Position numbers and translations under genes: made by a program | Source of the DNA: Cellulomonas sp. KH9 | GTDB taxonomy: Bacteria; Actinomycetota; Actinomycetes; Actinomycetales; Cellulomonadaceae | Direction of reading: 5' to 3' | Length of the DNA stretch: 64,000 bases | NCBI RefSeq assembly: GCF_900114185.1 | Contig: NZ_FOSE01000004.1 | Coordinates: 451,519 to 515,518 of the forward strand | Part shown: piece after piece, positions 45,084-53,756 of the stretch | How positions within the stretch are numbered: the stretch's first letter is position 1 | Layout: every line of letters starts with the position of its first letter | The notes under the pieces: model-generated | Database searches by the model: none | The model's input: only the letters and a program-made list of their open reading frames with translations | What the model was told of the DNA's origin: nothing

Positions 45084-46283
45084 TCAGTCGAGCAGGCGCA
45101 GCCGCAGCGACTCCGGGCGGCCGCGCAGCACGTCGGCCACCTCCTGCGGGACGGGCGACGCCACGTCGGTGACCACGTAGCCGAGCTCGCCGCGGGTGGC
45201 GAGCAGCTGGCCCTCGATGTTGACGCCGTGCTCGGCGAGGGTCGCGTTGATCGTCGCCAGGACGCCCGGCACGTTGCGGTGCAGGTAGGCGATGCGGTGC
45301 GCGTCCGGGCGCTGGTCGAGCGCGAGGTTCGGGAGGTTCACCGACAGGTTCGTCGAGCCGGTCGCCAGGTAGTCGCGCACCTTGTTGGCGACGAACTGGC
45401 CGATGGCGGCCTGCGCCTCCTCGGTCGACCCGCCGGTGTGCGGCGTGAGGATGACGTTGGGCAGGCCCCGCAGCTCGGACTCGAACGGGTCGCCCTTGCG
45501 CTTGGGCTCGGTCGGGAAGACGTCGACCGCTGCGCCCGCGACGTGGCCCGACAGCACGGCGTCGCGCAACGCGGCGTAGTCGACCACGAACCCGCGGGAC
45601 AGGTTGAGGAAGATCGAGCCGGGCCGCATGCGGGCGATCTGCTTGGCGCCGAACATGCCGGCGTTCCCCGCCCGCCCGTCGACGTGGAGCGTGACGACGT
45701 CCGCGGCCTCGAGCAGCTCGTCGAGGGTGTCCATACGGCGCGCGTTGCCGAGCGCCAGCTTCTCGGCGGTGTCGTAGAACACGACGGACATGCCGAGGTT
45801 CTCGGCGAGCACGGACAGCTGCGTGCCGATGTTGCCGTAGCCGATGATGCCGAGCGTGCGGCCCCGCACCTCGTGCGCGCCGGTGGCCGACTTGTTCCAG
45901 ACGCCCGCGTGCATCTCCTTGTCGAAGACGGTCAGGCGGCGCGTCAGCGAGATGATGTCGGCGATCGCGATCTCCACGACGGACCGTGTGTTGGAGAACG
46001 GTGCGTTGAACACGGCGATGCCGTGGCCGGCGGCGGCCTGCAGGTCGATCTGGTTGGTGCCGATGCAGAACGCGCCCACGACCTCCAGGTCGGGGGCGGC
46101 TGCCAGCACCTCGGCGGGCACGTCGGTCTTGGACCGGATCCCCAGCACCTGGACACCGGCCAGGGCCTCGACGAGCTCGGCCTCGTCGAGCGCGCCGGTG
46201 CGCGTCACGACGTCGAAGCCGGCGGACTCGAGGATGGTCCGGGCGTGCGGGTGGAGGTTCTCGAGGAGCAGGGCGGTGGGCAC
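45084..46283 (-). CDS. serA: D-3-phosphoglycerate dehydrogenase
   Basis: First enzyme of serine synthesis, oxidising 3-phosphoglycerate with NAD (399 residues). Dinucleotide motif GIIGYGNIGTQL is near residue 150, catalytic Arg in LSRGFVVDY, and the Glu/His pair in LPNVILTPHTGGSTEEAQ. The C-terminal 75 residues form an ACT domain (VPGVLATINATLAEHGVNIEGQ), so feedback by serine is likely. This is the short E. coli-like form, not the long mycobacterial form with an intervening domain. Start GTG 46283 is read from PTALLLENLHPHA. Confidence 0.94.
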   Translation of the reverse strand: MPTALLLENLHPHARTILESAGFDVVTRTGALDEAELVEALAGVQVLGIRSKTDVPAEVLAAAPDLEVVGAFCIGTNQIDLQAAAGHGIAVFNAPFSNTRSVVEIAIADIISLTRRLTVFDKEMHAGVWNKSATGAHEVRGRTLGIIGYGNIGTQLSVLAENLGMSVVFYDTAEKLALGNARRMDTLDELLEAADVVTLHVDGRAGNAGMFGAKQIARMRPGSIFLNLSRGFVVDYAALRDAVLSGHVAGAAVDVFPTEPKRKGDPFESELRGLPNVILTPHTGGSTEEAQAAIGQFVANKVRDYLATGSTNLSVNLPNLALDQRPDAHRIAYLHRNVPGVLATINATLAEHGVNIEGQLLATRGELGYVVTDVASPVPQEVADVLRGRPESLRLRLLD

Positions 46284-46424
46284 GCCTCATGGTGCTCCCG
46301 TCCGCGGCGTGGACCAAAGCCGTCCCGAGGGCCGGGACGCCGCCGCCCGGACACCGGGTGCCCGGGGGGAGCGGTGCCCCGGGGCCGCGAGCGGCGAGGT
46401 CCACCGGCGACCCGCCGGTCGGGC

Positions 46425-48695
46425 TCAGGGCTGCCCGGCGAACCCCGCGGGCAGGTCCCGGGCGTGCAGCACGTGCAGCGCGTGCGTCGGACGCGTCATG
46501 GCCACGTACAGGTCGCCGGCCGAGGCGGCGAGGACCTCCGCGGGCTCCACGAGCACGACGACGTCGAACTCGAGCCCCTTGGCCTGGCCCGGCGTCAGCA
46601 CGACCAGCGGCGCGTGGAGGTCCACCGCGTCGCCCGCGGGGACGTCGCGCCCGGCCGCGACGAGCGTGGCCCGCACCTGCGCGGCGCGCTCCGGCGTGGC
46701 CACCACGGCGACCCGTCCGGCACCGGCCGCGTCGCGGACCTCCTCCGTCAGCGCGTCGGCGCGCTCGGCGGCGGTCGCCGCGAGGTGCGCGTCGTCGACG
46801 CGGGTGCAGGTGAGCGCGTCGGGGACGTCGCGCGCCGAGGTCTGGGGGCTGACCGGCAGCCCGGCCGCGAGCGCCACCCGGCGGGCCGCGTCCGCGACGA
46901 CGGCGGGGGTGCGGTAGTTCACCGTGAGCTCGGCCAACCGCCACGACCCGCGCAGCAGCGGGTCCAGCATCGCGGCCCACTCGTGCGTGCCGCCGGCGGC
47001 CGAGGTCTGCGCGACGTCGCCGACGATCGTCAGCGACCGCGTGGGGACCCGTCGCAGCAGGGCGCGCCACGCCATGGCGGACAGCTCCTGCGCCTCGTCC
47101 ACCACGACGTGCCCGTAGGTCCACGCACGGTCCGCCGCGGCGCGCTCGGCCGTGGTGAGCGACGGGCCGCTGCCGGCGAACCGTCCTGCGAGGGTCTCGG
47201 CCGAGACGAGGTCGCCCGCACCGGTGCTGCGCAGCACCTGCCGGGCGTACTCCACGTCGGCCGCACGCTGCTCGGCCTCGGCACGCGCCTGGGCACGCGC
47301 CGCCTGGTCGTCCTCGCCGAGCAGCTCCGCCGCCTCGTCCAGCAGGGGGACGTCCGCCGGCGTCCACGGGGCGTCGGCCGGCCGCGCCAGCAGCGCGCGC
47401 TCCCGGGGCGACAGCTCCGGTGCCGCCGCCTCCAGGCGGTGCGGCTTGGTCCACAGGTCCCGCAGCAGGCCCTGCGGCGTCAGGGGCATCCAGGCGAGGT
47501 TGAGGGCCACGCGGATCTCGCGCGTCGTGCGCAGGTCCTCGACGATCTCGGCGCGGTCCTCCGGTGCCACGTCCCCGCCGAGCTGCTGGACGTACTGCTC
47601 CGCGAGGCGGCCCAGCATGTCGCGCACGAACGTGACGCGCGCCAGGTTGTGCGGGCGGTGCTGGCGGCGGGCGCGGGCGATCGCGGACGCGACGTCCTGC
47701 GGGCGCACCACGACCGTGCGCCCGTCGATGCGCACGCGCGTGGGCTGCTGCGGCACCCGCTGGCGCTGCCGCACCGCACGGGCGACCACCTCCGCCATGA
47801 CGGTGCTGCCCTTGAGCCGGGCGACCTCGTCGGGCTCGGTGCCGCGGGCCTCGACGCCCGGGAACAGGTCGGCCAGGGTCGCGGTGACGACGCCGGTCTC
47901 GCCGAGGGACGGCAGGACCTGGTCGATGTAGTGCAGGAACGTGCGCGACGGCCCGACCAGCAGCACGCCGGAACGCTCCAGCAGCCGGCGGTGGGCGTAC
48001 AGCAGGTAGGCCGCGCGGTGGAGCGCGACCGCCGTCTTGCCCGTGCCGGGGCCGCCCTGCACGACCAGGGCACCGGCCAGCGGGGACCGGATGATCGCGT
48101 CCTGCTCGGCCTGGATGGTGGCGACGATGTCGCCCATGCGCCCCGTGCGGGCGGCGCCCAGCGCGGCCAGGAGAGCACCCTCGCCGGACACGCCGGCCAG
48201 CGACGCGGGGTCGACCCCCTGCGCGACGAGCGCGTCGAGGTCCAGCACGTCGTCCTCGAGCCCCGTGACCCGGCGTCCCGCGGTCACCAGGTGGCGGCGG
48301 CGCACGACGCCGTCGGGGTGCGCGGCGGTCGCGCGGTAGAACGCCTGCGCGGCGGGTGCGCGCCAGTCGGTGAGCAGCGGTGTCTGCTCCTCGTCCGTCA
48401 GCCCGATGCGCCCGATGTAGCGGCGGTCCCCGTCGTGCAGGTCGAGACGGCCGAACGCGAGCCGGTCCTCGACGGCCTCGAGCTGCGCGACCCGGTCCTC
48501 GTACAGCGTGGCGAACGCGTCGCGCTCCGAGCGGTTCTGCGGCGAGCCCGACGGTCCCGCACGGCGCACGGCTGCCAGCCGCCGCCGCGCCTGCGCGCGG
48601 AGCGTGTCGAGGCGCCCGTACAGGCCGTCGACGACCTGCTGCTCACCGGCCAGCTCGTTGTCGATCGCTGCCACGCGTGCGGACACCCCCGTCAC
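46425..48695 (-). CDS. HelD-like UvrD-family ATPase
   Basis: Superfamily 1 ATPase of about 756 residues with an N-terminal coiled-coil arm (ELAGEQQVVDGLYGRLDTLRAQ) like that of HelD, which frees stalled RNA polymerase. The P-loop is GGPGTGKTAVAL near residue 215. VVVDEAQELSAMAW is motif II, VGDVAQT motif III, and AKGLEFDVVVLVEP and YVAMTRPTHAL motifs V and VI. Two starts are possible, GTG 48695 and GTG 48686. No inverted repeat of the rifampicin-associated type is visible upstream, so a HelR-type antibiotic response is not indicated. Confidence 0.85.
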   Translation of the reverse strand: MTGVSARVAAIDNELAGEQQVVDGLYGRLDTLRAQARRRLAAVRRAGPSGSPQNRSERDAFATLYEDRVAQLEAVEDRLAFGRLDLHDGDRRYIGRIGLTDEEQTPLLTDWRAPAAQAFYRATAAHPDGVVRRRHLVTAGRRVTGLEDDVLDLDALVAQGVDPASLAGVSGEGALLAALGAARTGRMGDIVATIQAEQDAIIRSPLAGALVVQGGPGTGKTAVALHRAAYLLYAHRRLLERSGVLLVGPSRTFLHYIDQVLPSLGETGVVTATLADLFPGVEARGTEPDEVARLKGSTVMAEVVARAVRQRQRVPQQPTRVRIDGRTVVVRPQDVASAIARARRQHRPHNLARVTFVRDMLGRLAEQYVQQLGGDVAPEDRAEIVEDLRTTREIRVALNLAWMPLTPQGLLRDLWTKPHRLEAAAPELSPRERALLARPADAPWTPADVPLLDEAAELLGEDDQAARAQARAEAEQRAADVEYARQVLRSTGAGDLVSAETLAGRFAGSGPSLTTAERAAADRAWTYGHVVVDEAQELSAMAWRALLRRVPTRSLTIVGDVAQTSAAGGTHEWAAMLDPLLRGSWRLAELTVNYRTPAVVADAARRVALAAGLPVSPQTSARDVPDALTCTRVDDAHLAATAAERADALTEEVRDAAGAGRVAVVATPERAAQVRATLVAAGRDVPAGDAVDLHAPLVVLTPGQAKGLEFDVVVLVEPAEVLAASAGDLYVAMTRPTHALHVLHARDLPAGFAGQP

Positions 48696-48764
48696 GCCGG
48701 GACGGACGCCCGGTCGCCACGCCCCGCACGGACGCGGGACGCACCGCCTCGCGGGCGGCCGTCC

Positions 48765-48770
48765 ATTATC
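48765..48770 (-). promoter_or_regulatory. -10 of the HelD-like gene
   Basis: GATAAT on the reverse strand, about 70 bases before the start, so this gene has a leader. Confidence 0.4.
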
Positions 48771-48897
48771 CGCGACCCCGCGCCCCCGTCGCACCGGGCG
48801 CGCCGTCACGCGACCGTGACCTCATCCGGGAGTGGTGCGACCAGCCGGAAGCGGTCCCCCTGGCTTACAGTGCGTCCACACCGACGGAAGGACGCAT

Positions 48898-50115
48898 GTG
48901 CACGGCTCTGTGGCGCCTGAGCAGGACGTGCGGTCCGGCGCACCCGGGGACGACGACGTGCCCCTGCGCATCCTGGTCGTCGAGGACGACGAGGGCGACG
49001 CGGTCCTGGTGCGCGAGCACCTGCAGGACGGTGGCCTGCCGCACGAGACGGTGTGGGTGCGCACGGTCGACGAGGCGCTGCTGCACCTCGACGCGGACTG
49101 CGTGCTCCTGGACCTCGGCCTGCCGGACGCGATGGGGCTGAGCGCGCTGCAGCGGGTGCTGGCCGCCGGCGCACCGCCGGTCGTCGTGCTCACCGGCCTG
49201 ACCGGCACGGACGCCGGGGTCGAGGCGGTCGCCGCCGGCGCCCAGGACTTCCTGGTCAAGGGCGACGTCGACGCGCAGCTGCTGGCCCGTGCCGTGCGCT
49301 ACGCCGTGCAGCGCCGCCGCCTGGAGGACACCGGCCGGGCGCTCTACCGCAGCCTCGTGCGCGCGGCCGAGACGACCCGCCTGGAGCGGGCGCTGCTGCC
49401 GACGCCCGCGGTGAGCGACGACCGGCTCGAGGTGCGGGTCGGCTACCGGGCGGGCCGTGACGGTCTGCTCGGCGGCGACTTCTACGACGTCGTCGAGCGG
49501 CCGGACGGCACCGTGCTGGCGATGGTGGGCGACGTCTGCGGCCACGGGCCCGACGAGGCTGCGCTCGGTGCCACCCTGCGGACGGCGTGGCGCACGCTCG
49601 TGCTCGCGGGGATCGCCGCCGACGACATCCTGGGCCTGCTGGAGCGTGTGCTCGCCGCCGAGCGCGCGCGACCCGAGGTCTTCACGACCGTCTCGATGCT
49701 CGCGGTGCACCCGGACCGGCGCACCGCCGACCTCTACCTCGCCGGGCACCCCGTGCCGCTGCGTCTCGGCACGCCGTCGACGTTGCTGCCGTCCGGCGCC
49801 CGCGGTCGGGCGCTCGGCATCCCCGTGGGCGGCGGCTGGCCTCGCCAGCGGCTCGACCTGGGGGACTCCTGGCGGGTCCTGCTCTACACCGACGGCCTGC
49901 TGGAGGCCACGGTCGGCGACGGCACGCAGCGGCTGGGCAAGGCCGGCCTGCTCGACGTGGCCGACCGCACCGTGCTGGGCACGGCCGAGTCCGACGGGGC
50001 GGTGCGCCCCGACGAGGACCCGGTCCTGGGGCGGATGCTGTCGGCCGTGCGGGCTCGCCACGGGGGCGACCTCGTGGACGACGCCGCCGTCGTGCTCATC
50101 GGGTGGGACGGGTGA
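48898..50115 (+). CDS. Response regulator with PP2C-type SpoIIE/RsbU phosphatase output
   Basis: Protein of 405 residues with an N-terminal receiver domain (ILVVEDDEGDAVL; phosphoryl Asp in VLLDLGLPD near residue 71; Lys in FLVKGDVD) joined by a short helix to a PPM/SpoIIE phosphatase domain (GGDFYDVVERPDGTVLAMVGDVCGHG; YTDGLLE; DDAAVVLI). Such proteins dephosphorylate anti-sigma-factor antagonists after phosphorylation of the receiver. GTG 48898 follows GGAAGG, and TACAGT at 48866-48871 is a likely -10. It overlaps the kinase gene (GTGA). No anti-sigma factor or antagonist gene is nearby. Confidence 0.88.
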   Translation: MHGSVAPEQDVRSGAPGDDDVPLRILVVEDDEGDAVLVREHLQDGGLPHETVWVRTVDEALLHLDADCVLLDLGLPDAMGLSALQRVLAAGAPPVVVLTGLTGTDAGVEAVAAGAQDFLVKGDVDAQLLARAVRYAVQRRRLEDTGRALYRSLVRAAETTRLERALLPTPAVSDDRLEVRVGYRAGRDGLLGGDFYDVVERPDGTVLAMVGDVCGHGPDEAALGATLRTAWRTLVLAGIAADDILGLLERVLAAERARPEVFTTVSMLAVHPDRRTADLYLAGHPVPLRLGTPSTLLPSGARGRALGIPVGGGWPRQRLDLGDSWRVLLYTDGLLEATVGDGTQRLGKAGLLDVADRTVLGTAESDGAVRPDEDPVLGRMLSAVRARHGGDLVDDAAVVLIGWDG

Positions 50116-51716
50116 GCGCCGCCGCGACCACGGCGGGCGCACGGACCGGGAGCACCCTGCGCCGACGCCTGACCGCGCTGCTCGTCACGACCGGGGCGCT
50201 GCTGGGGCTGGTGCTCGTCGTCGCGGGGTTCGTGCTGTCCCGTGCGCTGACGTCCCAGCACGAGGTCACCGAGGTGTACTTCGACGCGGTCACGCGCGCC
50301 GACTCCGCGTACGTCCGTCTCGTCGACGCCGAGACCGCGGTCCGCGGGTTCGCGCTCACGGGTGACGAGATCACGCTCGAGCCGTACGACCGGTCGCGCG
50401 AGGCGGACGTCACGTTCACGGTCCTCGCGGACGAGCTCGCGCAGACCACCCCGGACGCCGAGCTGGTCGCCGACGCGCGCGCCGCGGCGGACGCCGCGGA
50501 CCGGTGGCACACGGAGTTCGCCCAGCCGATCATCGCGCAGGTCCGCAACCAGGGCGGGGAGGCGGTCTCGGCGACCGAGGTCGAGGCAGGGCGCGTCCTG
50601 TTCGACGAGGCCCGCAGCGCGATCGAGGCGTACCTCACCGAGCTCCGCAAGGACCGCGCGACGGCCGTGGCCGAGCTGGAGACCTGGACCGCGGCCACCG
50701 GCGCCCTGGTGCTGCTGCTGGTGGCCGGCGCCGTCGCGATGGGCGTCTCGCTGTCGTTCGCGCTGCGCCGCTGGATCCTGCTGCCCTTGACCGACCTCGG
50801 GCAGGCGACCCGGGCCGTGACCCAGGGCGACCTCGGCCACGTGGTGCGCGTCGAGGGCCCGGGGGAGATCGAGCAGCTGGCCTCCGACGTCGAGCAGATG
50901 CGGCTCGGGCTGGTGACGCAGCTGGCCGAGCTCCGGTCGTCGCGCGAGGAGATCGCCGAGGCCCACCAGCGGCTCACCGAGCAGGCGGAGGAGCTGCGGC
51001 GGTCCAACCGCGACCTCGAGCAGTTCGCCTACGTCGCCTCGCACGACCTGCAGGAGCCCTTGCGCAAGGTGGCGAGCTTCACGCAGCTGCTGCAGAAGCG
51101 GTACGGCGGCCAGCTCGACGAGCGGGCCGACCAGTACATCGACTTCGCCGTCGACGGCGCCAAGCGCATGCAGCGGCTCATCCAGGACCTGCTCGGGTTC
51201 TCCCGTGTCGGGCGCGTCGGCGGCGAGGTCGTCGACGTCGACCTGGCGGCCGCGCTGGCCCGCGCGCAGGACCAGCTCTCCGAGCGCATCGAGGAGTCCG
51301 GCGCGGTCGTCACGCACGACGAGCTACCGGTGGTGCGCGGCGAGGAGCCCCTCCTGGTCCAGCTCTTCCAGAACCTCGTCGGGAACGCGGTGAAGTTCCG
51401 GCACCCGGACCGCCCGCCGCGCGTGCACGTCAGCGCGCACCGGGTCGAGGGCGCGTGGGAGATCGAGCTGCGGGACAACGGCATCGGCATCGAGGCGCAG
51501 TACGTGGAGCGCGTCTTCGTCATCTTCCAGCGCCTGCACGCCAAGGACCTCTACGAGGGGACGGGCATCGGCCTGGCCCTGTGCAAGAAGATCGTCGAGT
51601 TCCACGGCGGTCGCATCTGGATCCCCGAGACCGAGCACGAGGGCACCACGATCCGGTGGACCCTGCCCGTCGCGGACGACGAGACCCCCGGTGACGGGGA
51701 CGAAGGACGGAGCTGA
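50112..51716 (+). CDS. CHASE3-HAMP sensor histidine kinase
   Basis: Membrane sensor kinase of 534 residues. One membrane helix (about 20-45), a helical CHASE3-type external domain ([20 protein letters not shown]), a second helix near 200, HAMP, a coiled linker ([37 protein letters not shown], the H-box His near residue 310), and a HATPase domain with N-box [15 protein letters not shown] and [13 protein letters not shown]. The ASHDLQEPL form is that of phytochrome-like and cyanobacterial kinases. It is placed between the two response-regulator genes and should phosphorylate one or both. Confidence 0.88.
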   Translation: MSAAATTAGARTGSTLRRRLTALLVTTGALLGLVLVVAGFVLSRALTSQHEVTEVYFDAVTRADSAYVRLVDAETAVRGFALTGDEITLEPYDRSREADVTFTVLADELAQTTPDAELVADARAAADAADRWHTEFAQPIIAQVRNQGGEAVSATEVEAGRVLFDEARSAIEAYLTELRKDRATAVAELETWTAATGALVLLLVAGAVAMGVSLSFALRRWILLPLTDLGQATRAVTQGDLGHVVRVEGPGEIEQLASDVEQMRLGLVTQLAELRSSREEIAEAHQRLTEQAEELRRSNRDLEQFAYVASHDLQEPLRKVASFTQLLQKRYGGQLDERADQYIDFAVDGAKRMQRLIQDLLGFSRVGRVGGEVVDVDLAAALARAQDQLSERIEESGAVVTHDELPVVRGEEPLLVQLFQNLVGNAVKFRHPDRPPRVHVSAHRVEGAWEIELRDNGIGIEAQYVERVFVIFQRLHAKDLYEGTGIGLALCKKIVEFHGGRIWIPETEHEGTTIRWTLPVADDETPGDGDEGRS

Positions 51717-51718
51717 CA

Positions 51719-52156
51719 GTGTCGGATCAGAAGGTCATCGATGTGCTGCTGGTCGAGGACGACCCCGGCGACGTCCTCATGACGCGTGAGGCGTTCGAGC
51801 ACAACAAGGTGCGCAACCGGCTCTCGGTCGTCGCGGACGGGGTCAGCGCCCTGGAGTTCCTGCGCAAGGAGGGCGAGCACGCCGACGCCCCCACGCCGGA
51901 CCTCGTGCTGCTGGACCTCAACCTGCCCCGCATGGACGGGCGCGAGGTGCTCGAGGCCATGAAGTCCGACGAGACGATGCGCGCCATCCCCGTCGTCGTC
52001 CTGACGACGTCGGAGGCCGAGGAGGACGTCGTGCGCAGCTACTCGCTGCACGCCAACGCGTACGTCACCAAGCCGGTCGACTTCGACCGGTTCATCGACG
52101 TCGTGCGGCAGATCGACGAGTTCTTCGTCGAGGTCGTCCGGCTGCCCGGTCGCTGA
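51719..52156 (+). CDS. Single-domain response regulator, Rcp1-like
   Basis: Receiver domain alone (145 residues): [18 protein letters not shown], phosphoryl Asp in [13 protein letters not shown] near residue 65, Thr in [13 protein letters not shown] and Lys in AYVTKPVDF. The sequence is of the Rcp1/CheY-like subfamily that pairs with phytochrome-type kinases. The gene begins two bases after the kinase stop (GTG). It has no output domain, so it may compete with the PP2C receiver for phosphate or pass it to another protein. Confidence 0.88.
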   Translation: MSDQKVIDVLLVEDDPGDVLMTREAFEHNKVRNRLSVVADGVSALEFLRKEGEHADAPTPDLVLLDLNLPRMDGREVLEAMKSDETMRAIPVVVLTTSEAEEDVVRSYSLHANAYVTKPVDFDRFIDVVRQIDEFFVEVVRLPGR

Positions 52157-52240
52157 CGGACACCGCCGCAGGCCGGGAAGAGGCCGACCCGCGGCGGTGT
52201 TGTACCGCTCGACACCACGACGAGAGGTGAGTGGAGAGCG

Positions 52241-53185
52241 ATGCTGGACCCCCGGGAGATCTACGACGTCGACCCCGACGTCGCCGCGAGCGTGGACGAC
52301 GCCGCGCGGCGCGGTGCGCGGCCCGTGCTGGTGCACGCCGTGCGCGGGTTCGTCGACGCCGGTCACGCCGGGCAGGTCGCCGCGGACCACCTCGCCGCCC
52401 TCGGTGACGCGCAGCGCCTCGTCACCTTCGACGTCGACCAGCTCGTCGACTACCGCGGCCGGCGCCCCGTGATGACGTTCGACTCCGGCTGGACCGACTA
52501 CGACGCCCCCGAGCTGGTCGTCGACCTGCTGCGCGACGCGCAGGGCGTGCCGTACCTGCTCCTGCACGGCCTGGAGCCGGACCTGCAGTGGGAGCGCTGG
52601 GTCGCCGCCGTCCGCCAGGTCGTCGAGCGCTTCGACGTCCCGCTGGTGGTCGGGCTGCACGGCATCCCGATGGGGGTGCCGCACACGCGGCCCGTGTCGG
52701 TGACCGCGCACGCGACCCGCGCCGAGCTCGTGGCGGACCACACGTCGATGTTCGGCACGGTGCAGGTGCCGGGGAGCGCGTCCGCGCTGCTGGAGCTGCG
52801 CCTGGGGGAGTCCGGCCACGACGCGATGGGGTTCGCCGTGCACGTGCCGCACTACCTCGCGCAGTCGTCGTTCCCTGCGGCCGGGCTCGCCGGACTGCGT
52901 CACGTGGAGCGGGCCACGGGTCTCGACCTGGGGCTCTCCTCGCTCGAGCCGGCGGCGGCCGAGGTGATGCAGGAGGTCGAGCGGCAGGTCGAGGGCTCGT
53001 CCGAGGTCGCTGCGGTGGTGCAGGCGCTCGAGGAGCAGTACGACGCGTTCACCCGCAGCGTCGGGCGCACGAGCCTGCTGGCGCAGGCGACCGACCTGCC
53101 GACCGCCGAGGAGATCGGCGCCGAGCTGGAGCGGTTCCTCGCCGAGCAGACCGACCAGGGCGGCGGGGACGGCCCCACTCCCTGA
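52241..53185 (+). CDS. PAC2-family protein
   Basis: Protein of 314 residues of the PAC2 (proteasome assembly chaperone 2-like) family found throughout actinobacteria: VLVHAVRGFVDAGHAGQVA, FDVDQLVDYRGRRPVMTFD, LLLHGLEPDLQWERW, GIPMGVPHTRPV and HVPHYLAQ. The C-terminus is a helix-rich tail (EEQYDAFTRSVGRTSLLAQATDLPTAEEIGAELERFL). In actinobacteria its role is not established, and a link to the proteasome is only by name. ATG 52241. It is on the same strand as the signalling cassette but 84 bases away. Confidence 0.85.
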   Translation: MLDPREIYDVDPDVAASVDDAARRGARPVLVHAVRGFVDAGHAGQVAADHLAALGDAQRLVTFDVDQLVDYRGRRPVMTFDSGWTDYDAPELVVDLLRDAQGVPYLLLHGLEPDLQWERWVAAVRQVVERFDVPLVVGLHGIPMGVPHTRPVSVTAHATRAELVADHTSMFGTVQVPGSASALLELRLGESGHDAMGFAVHVPHYLAQSSFPAAGLAGLRHVERATGLDLGLSSLEPAAAEVMQEVERQVEGSSEVAAVVQALEEQYDAFTRSVGRTSLLAQATDLPTAEEIGAELERFLAEQTDQGGGDGPTP

Positions 53186-53248
53186 GGTGCGCGGCGCGTC
53201 CGTCGTGACCGGATCGTTGTGACCCCCGCCCGGGAGTCGTCGGATTTC

Positions 53249-53262
53249 GTGGCGTACGCCAC
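53249..53262. promoter_or_regulatory. 14-base perfect palindrome upstream of the cold-shock gene
   Basis: GTGGCGTACGCCAC, about 210 bases before the cold-shock gene. The GTG-N8-CAC arrangement is that of Crp/GlxR-type sites but without their A and T positions. Confidence 0.35.
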
Positions 53263-53470
53263 ACCCGACGTGCGAGGATGCTCACCGTTGCAGTGGCGTA
53301 CGGACGCTCGACCGGCCCGCTGCCCCTCGCCCCCCGGGGCGCGGTGCGCGGAACCATCGGGTCCCCGGCTGGCCGGGGATCGCACCACCCGGTGCCGGAC
53401 GTGAGGCGCTGCGGCACGCCACGGGCACCGGTCCGCGGCGGTCACCCGGTGGGACAGAAGGATGCAGGAC

Positions 53471-53674
53471 ATGGCACAGGGCGCGGTCAAGTGGTTCAAC
53501 GCCGAGAAGGGCTACGGGTTCATCGCCCAGGACGACGGCGGCGCCGACGTCTTCGTCCACTACTCGGCCATCGACACGCAGGGCTACCGCTCGCTGGACG
53601 AGGGTCAGCGCGTGGAGTTCGAGATCACGCAGGGTCAGAAGGGTCCGCAGGCGGAGCACGTCCGCCCGCTGTGA
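53471..53674 (+). CDS. Cold-shock-type RNA chaperone
   Basis: Single S1-like cold-shock domain of 67 residues with RNP1 KGYGFI and RNP2 VFVHYSAI. It binds single-stranded RNA and DNA. ATG 53471 gives the usual start [10 protein letters not shown] and is correctly spaced after AAGGA, whereas ATG 53462 lies on the ribosome binding site. A 285-base space precedes it without another gene. It holds a 14-base palindrome and probably a long leader, as in other csp genes. Two hairpin terminators follow. Confidence 0.93.
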   Translation: MAQGAVKWFNAEKGYGFIAQDDGGADVFVHYSAIDTQGYRSLDEGQRVEFEITQGQKGPQAEHVRPL

Positions 53675-53678
53675 CCAC

Positions 53679-53698
53679 TGCCCGGCCTCGGCCGGGCA
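53679..53698 (+). terminator. Terminator of the cold-shock gene
   Basis: A 9-bp stem TGCCCGGCC (53679-53687) with its complement at 53690-53698, five bases after the stop codon. Confidence 0.6.
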
Positions 53699-53706
53699 CC
53701 TGCGGC

Positions 53707-53742
53707 GCACAGGGTCGCACCCGCCCGGGTGCGACCCTGTGC
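53707..53742. terminator. Strong bidirectional terminator
   Basis: A perfect 16-bp stem (53707-53722 with 53727-53742) and 4-base loop GCCC, between the converging cold-shock and spermidine-synthase-like genes. Confidence 0.85.
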
Positions 53743-53756
53743 CGTGCCCGGGCCCG

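Noticed and set aside
48696..48790. Rifampicin-associated element before the HelD-like gene
   Set aside because: I looked for a 19-base inverted repeat of the GGGGCTTGC type and found none.
53462..53470. ATG 53462 as start of the cold-shock protein
   Set aside because: It would lie directly on the AAGGA ribosome binding site. ATG 53471 gives the standard N-terminus.
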